A stretch of DNA of 64,000 nucleotides, taken from positions 434,001 to 498,000 of the forward strand of contig JACKEC010000018.1 of NCBI GenBank assembly GCA_020633195.1. Direction: 5' to 3'. Of the stretch, positions 61,131 to 64,000 are shown piece by piece. A model generated the notes under the pieces. That model ran no database searches. It saw only the letters and a list, made by a program, of their open reading frames with translations, and had not been told where the DNA came from. Position 1 is the first letter of the stretch, and each line of letters begins with the position of its first letter. The position numbers were made by a program, and so were the translations under genes. This DNA is from Sandaracinaceae bacterium (GTDB lineage: Bacteria; Myxococcota_A; Polyangia; Polyangiales; Sandaracinaceae).

Positions 61131-62308
61131 GGCCGCGCCCCCTCGTCGCGCTCGCCCTCGTCGCCCTCGCGTCCCTGCTCGCCGTGGCCCCCGCCTCGGC
61201 GCAGGACGCGCGGGCGGCGCTGCGCCGCTACGGCTGCGCGAGCTGCCACGCCGTCGAGAGCGTGCGCGTGAGCCGGGGCCAGAGCTGCACCGGCTGTCAC
61301 CAGGCCCTCGTCGAGCGCCAGCGCGGCCGCGGTCGCGCCCCCACGGTCCGCCACTACGTCAACGCGCCCGACCTCTCGGTCGCCGGGAGCCGCCTCCGCG
61401 AGGAGTACCTCGTGGCGTTCCTGCAGGACCCGCACGACGCGCGCCCGCGGCTCGAGGAGACCATGCCGCGCCTCCCCGTGACCGAGGCCGACGCTCGGAT
61501 CCTCGCGCGCTGGATCCGCCGCGACGCCCCGACCGTCCCCGCGGGCCCCGCCCCGAGCCGGGCCAACGTCGAGGCCGGCCGCGCCGTCTTCACGCGGGTC
61601 GGCTGCGCGACCTGCCACGAGCTGGGCAACCTCGACTTCGGTCGCAACCTCCCCCCCGAGGCGCTGATGGGCCTGGGCCGCGCCGCCTACGAGGCGCCCA
61701 ACCTCCGCTTCGCCCGGGAGCGCCTCGACCCCGACGTGGCGCTGGCGTGGATCGAGGACCCGCGCGCGGTGAACCCGCGCACGCAGATGCCCGAGACGAA
61801 CCTCTCGCACGCCGACGCGATCCTCGTGCGCGACTTCCTGTGGTTCGTCGATCCGGGCGCCCCGGCCACCCCCGCCCGCGTGAACCTCGACCTGAGCCCG
61901 ATGGAGCGCCGCGTCCGCTTCGGCGAGGTGCGCCGCATCTTCGATCGGTCGTGCATCCACTGCCACGCCCACACCGACGGCCAGAGCGCGAGCGCGCTGG
62001 GGTTCGAGCCGTCGTCGCTGGACCTCTCCTCGCTCGAAGGCGTCCGCGCGGGCGTGACCCTGCCCGACGGCAGCCACCGCTCGATCCTCGAGGCCGACGA
62101 TCGCGGCCTGCCGCCCCTCGTCTACCGGCTCATGCGCCGCCACGAGGAGGCCGCGCGCGACGTCACCTCACCCCGCGCCGATCCGCTCGCGCCGATCGCG
62201 CGCACCCGCCCGGACGAGCCCGTCGGGATGCCGCTCGGCCTGCCGCCGGTCGACGCCTCGGACGTGCGCCTCATCGCCACCTGGATCGCGCAGGGCGCGC
62301 AGGAGTGA
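61127..62308 (+). CDS. Tetrahaem c-type cytochrome
   Basis: A 393-residue exported protein (signal RPRPLVALALVALASLLA, cleaved near APASA). Four CXXCH haem sites are visible: CASCH, CTGCH, CATCH and CIHCH. Haem-ligating methionines are possible in the PRLPVTEADA/TMPRLP and QMPETNLS contexts, the latter typical of class I cytochromes. The protein probably carries electrons in the periplasm, perhaps in a respiratory or peroxide-handling chain. It overlaps the preceding gene by 4 nt. Confidence 0.88.
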   Translation: MRPRPLVALALVALASLLAVAPASAQDARAALRRYGCASCHAVESVRVSRGQSCTGCHQALVERQRGRGRAPTVRHYVNAPDLSVAGSRLREEYLVAFLQDPHDARPRLEETMPRLPVTEADARILARWIRRDAPTVPAGPAPSRANVEAGRAVFTRVGCATCHELGNLDFGRNLPPEALMGLGRAAYEAPNLRFARERLDPDVALAWIEDPRAVNPRTQMPETNLSHADAILVRDFLWFVDPGAPATPARVNLDLSPMERRVRFGEVRRIFDRSCIHCHAHTDGQSASALGFEPSSLDLSSLEGVRAGVTLPDGSHRSILEADDRGLPPLVYRLMRRHEEAARDVTSPRADPLAPIARTRPDEPVGMPLGLPPVDASDVRLIATWIAQGAQE

Positions 62309-62318
62309 GGCGCGAGGC

Positions 62319-63557
62319 TCAGGGGAGCGCGGCCTCGATCGCGTCGAGGCCGACCCCGAGCCGGTCACGCGCGACGGCGTCGAGCGCGGCGCGAGGGCCG
62401 ACGAGGTGGATCGTGCGGTGCGTGTGCTCGAGCGACGCGCCGGGGCTCAGCGCCGCGGCGGGCGAGGACGACTCGAGCTCGTAGAACGGACCCATCGGCG
62501 CCGCCCCGGGCTCGGCGGGGCCGTCGTCGTAGCTGTTGACGACGTCGCCGGCGTACGGCTCGTCCATGTCGCGCCACATGCTGTCGACGTAGCCGGTCGG
62601 CGCCTCGTCGGGGAGCGTGTAGGTCACGAGGGTCAGGGCCCCCGCGTCGGCGTCCCAGCTCCCCATGATCGGGCGCGCGCGCCGGTGGGACACGCCGATC
62701 TTGCCGCGCTCCTGGCCGTCGCCGCGGAAGAAGATCACGCCGGCGTCGGCGTCGATCGCGAGGCGCGACGGAGGCACCGTACCGAAGTAATCCGCGTTGA
62801 CGACGCGGCCGAGCTCGGCCTCGGGGCCGGGCCGGAACGGGATCACGATCGTGGTCCTCGGCGAGGGCCGGTACATGCTGAGGATCCACACCGACACGAG
62901 ACCGGTGTCGGCCGTCCACGCCGCGTCCCCGACGTTGGTGATGCGGTTGACCGACTCGTAGGCGACGGCGCGCGCGCCGGGCGCGTCGACCCACGGATCG
63001 AGCACGCGCACGGTGCGATCGATCTGGATCGAGAGCTCGGTCCCGTGGCGGTTCGGGAACGTCGCGGTGTGCCGGAAGGCGACGCGCTCCTCGTCGGCCG
63101 AGACGATCTCCCACGCGAGCGTGTCGATCGGCGCGGGCACCTGCCAGTGCGCGAATTCGAAGGGCACCTCCGGCGGGAAGTAGAGCGCGTAGGGCCCACC
63201 CTCCGGGCCGAGCCAGAAGCGGTCCTCGCCGCCGAACGCGTTCATGTGCGGCGTCTCGATCCCGCTCTCGATGCGGGCGCGGTGGATCCACCCGAAGCTC
63301 GCGCCGTCGACGGCCACCCCGCTCGTCATCACGCGGCCCTGATACGCCGGCGCGACGACGACGCGGGCCTCGCCGCGCGAGAGCACGACGAGGTCGGACA
63401 GGTGCTCGCGCAGGAACGCGAGGTCCTCGGCGAAGGTGGGCGATCGATCGTCGGCCTCCACGCGCTCCCCTCCCGTCGTGCTCGGCGCGGTCTCGGCGGG
63501 GGCGCTCGAGCAGGCCGCGAGCAGGACCACCAGCGCTCCCTGGGTCATGGCACGCAC
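62319..63557 (-). CDS. DUF6786-like lipoprotein
   Basis: A 412-residue lipoprotein. Starting at GTG 63557 gives a signal MRAMTQGALVVLLAAC, better than the shorter ATG 63548 form, which lacks a positive charge. The mature protein has a galactose-mutarotase-like succession of strands (VVVAPAYQGRVMTSGV, NAFGGEDRFWLGPEGGPYAL, FPNRHGTELSIQIDRTVRV) and YFGTVPPSRL and IIFFRGDGQERGKIGV segments. This matches the DUF6786 family as I recall it. A carbohydrate-binding role is plausible. TAGGTT lies 7 nt upstream of the GTG. Confidence 0.82.
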   Translation of the reverse strand: MRAMTQGALVVLLAACSSAPAETAPSTTGGERVEADDRSPTFAEDLAFLREHLSDLVVLSRGEARVVVAPAYQGRVMTSGVAVDGASFGWIHRARIESGIETPHMNAFGGEDRFWLGPEGGPYALYFPPEVPFEFAHWQVPAPIDTLAWEIVSADEERVAFRHTATFPNRHGTELSIQIDRTVRVLDPWVDAPGARAVAYESVNRITNVGDAAWTADTGLVSVWILSMYRPSPRTTIVIPFRPGPEAELGRVVNADYFGTVPPSRLAIDADAGVIFFRGDGQERGKIGVSHRRARPIMGSWDADAGALTLVTYTLPDEAPTGYVDSMWRDMDEPYAGDVVNSYDDGPAEPGAAPMGPFYELESSSPAAALSPGASLEHTHRTIHLVGPRAALDAVARDRLGVGLDAIEAALP

Positions 63558-63564
63558 GGCCCGG

Positions 63565-63570
63565 AACCTA
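63565..63570 (-). promoter_or_regulatory. Candidate -10 box (TAGGTT) deciding the start of the DUF6786-like gene
   Basis: TAGGTT ends 7 nt before GTG 63557 and overlaps the stop codon of the next gene. This is the spacing expected for a leaderless mRNA starting at that GTG rather than at the ATG 9 nt downstream. Confidence 0.4.
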
Positions 63571-64000
63571 GCACCGCCGACGTCGCATCGAGAGCCCGAG
63601 CGCGGCGATCGCGAGCAGCCAACCGCTCGGGTCGCGACGGCCTCCCGCGCGGCAGCCGCAGCCCGGATCCGGCTCGGGCGCGGCCCCGCCGTCCATGCCG
63701 ACAGAGGTCGACGCGTCCGCGCCCGCGCCGCCGCCGTCGGTGCCCGCCGACGCGTCGAGCTCGACCACCCCCGCGTCGACCTCGGGCGCGGGGGCGCAGA
63801 GCCCGTCCATGCCCTCACAGCTGCAGTCGGTCGCGCATGCGCGGAAGGCGCCCCACACCTCGGTGGTGAACGCGGTCCCGTAGGAGCCCGAGTCCGGGCT
63901 CGCGCCGTGGCGATCCACGTAGCGGCCCGCGCCCGGGTTGCAGGTGCAGGTCCCGACGGGGCCGCTCGCGCAGTCGGCCGCGTTGCTCGCGGCGAGCGGG
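63568..64000 (-). CDS. MYXO-CTERM protein, partial (N-terminus outside window)
   Basis: The last 143 codons of a protein that runs off the right edge. The visible part has Cys pairs (GTCTCN, CATDCSCEGMDGLCAP), an Asp/Ala/Gly/Thr-rich linker (for example VVELDASAGTDGGG) and a terminal DPGCGCRAGGRRDPSGWLL, hydrophobic helix and RRRR, the MYXO-CTERM sorting signal. The Cys motif is removed or anchored by a sorting protease in this family. The main domain lies outside the window, so no function can be given. A GTG start inside the window at 63918 would truncate it and is unlikely. Confidence 0.82.
   Translation of the reverse strand, partial: PLAASNAADCASGPVGTCTCNPGAGRYVDRHGASPDSGSYGTAFTTEVWGAFRACATDCSCEGMDGLCAPAPEVDAGVVELDASAGTDGGGAGADASTSVGMDGGAAPEPDPGCGCRAGGRRDPSGWLLAIAALGLSMRRRRC

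Noticed and set aside
63568..63918. Complete 116-residue gene starting at GTG 63918
   Set aside because: The frame stays open to the window edge with a consistent Cys-rich composition, and MYXO-CTERM proteins are normally much longer with a signal peptide.

Overview
The window is very GC-rich and densely packed. It encodes many lipoproteins, Cys-rich secreted proteins with Asp-Ala-Gly-rich linkers, and two proteins ending in a MYXO-CTERM-type sorting tail (GCGC-x-GWLL...RRRR, at 6.5 kb and 63.6 kb). Together with AgmX-like and Gld-type ABC genes, a Ser/Thr kinase and multihaem cytochromes, this points to a predatory or social member of the Myxococcota (Polyangia, possibly Sandaracinaceae-like). 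I see no rRNA, tRNA, CRISPR array, insertion sequence or prophage. The lineage is inferred from gene content, not from a marker gene.

Layout. 0-1.9 kb: a partial polytopic membrane protein (PrsW-like) and a ClpX-type zinc-finger protein. 2.0-11.2 kb: surface and envelope proteins (FG-GAP plus disintegrin-like Cys-rich MYXO-CTERM protein, RCC1-like lipoprotein, small lipoproteins, an AgmX-like protein). 11.3-16.8 kb: yggX, a membrane-anchored MutS-like ATPase and a 1120-residue kinase, closely spaced. 16.8-17.4 kb: an intergenic array of five 92-bp repeats. 17.4-24.2 kb: polyphosphate:AMP phosphotransferase, lipoproteins including an exported glutaredoxin and a metallo-beta-lactamase fold lacking metal ligands, a GNAT enzyme, and a conserved outer-membrane lipoprotein, with mosaic dispersed repeats at 22.3-22.6 and 24.3-24.4 kb.

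24.4-45.6 kb is the most unusual part. It contains a VgrG spike protein (41.4-43.7 kb), a metzincin metalloprotease directly behind it, and a lipoprotein coupled to that by a 4-nt overlap. Two more very large proteins carry C-terminal HELGH zinc motifs (24.8-27.3 and 35.2-38.2 kb). One has a small helical accessory gene and the other a divergent LysM/peptidoglycan-binding gene. There is also an HELGH lipoprotein and a glycan-binding lipoprotein. I read this as orphan type VI secretion cargo loci with protease effectors, interrupted by housekeeping and cytochrome genes (27.3-34.4 kb). No T6SS core genes are present in the window.

45.8-55.4 kb: a SnoaL-like protein, lipoproteins, a MOSC protein, a von Willebrand A-like lipoprotein, and a tightly overlapping Gld-type ABC exporter operon (ATPase, permease, GldG-like, DUF4340). 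55.5-64 kb: an outer-membrane-type protein, pruA (proline catabolism), tmcA (tRNA-Met cytidine acetyltransferase), a zinc-ribbon membrane protein, a TPR-like protein coupled to a tetrahaem cytochrome, a DUF6786-like lipoprotein, and the end of a MYXO-CTERM protein.

Many genes lack a Shine-Dalgarno sequence. Instead they have a TA-N3-T box 5-12 nt before the start codon, which suggests that leaderless mRNAs are common here. Starts were adjusted to these boxes, to Shine-Dalgarno sites, to ATGA/GTGA overlaps and to signal peptides.
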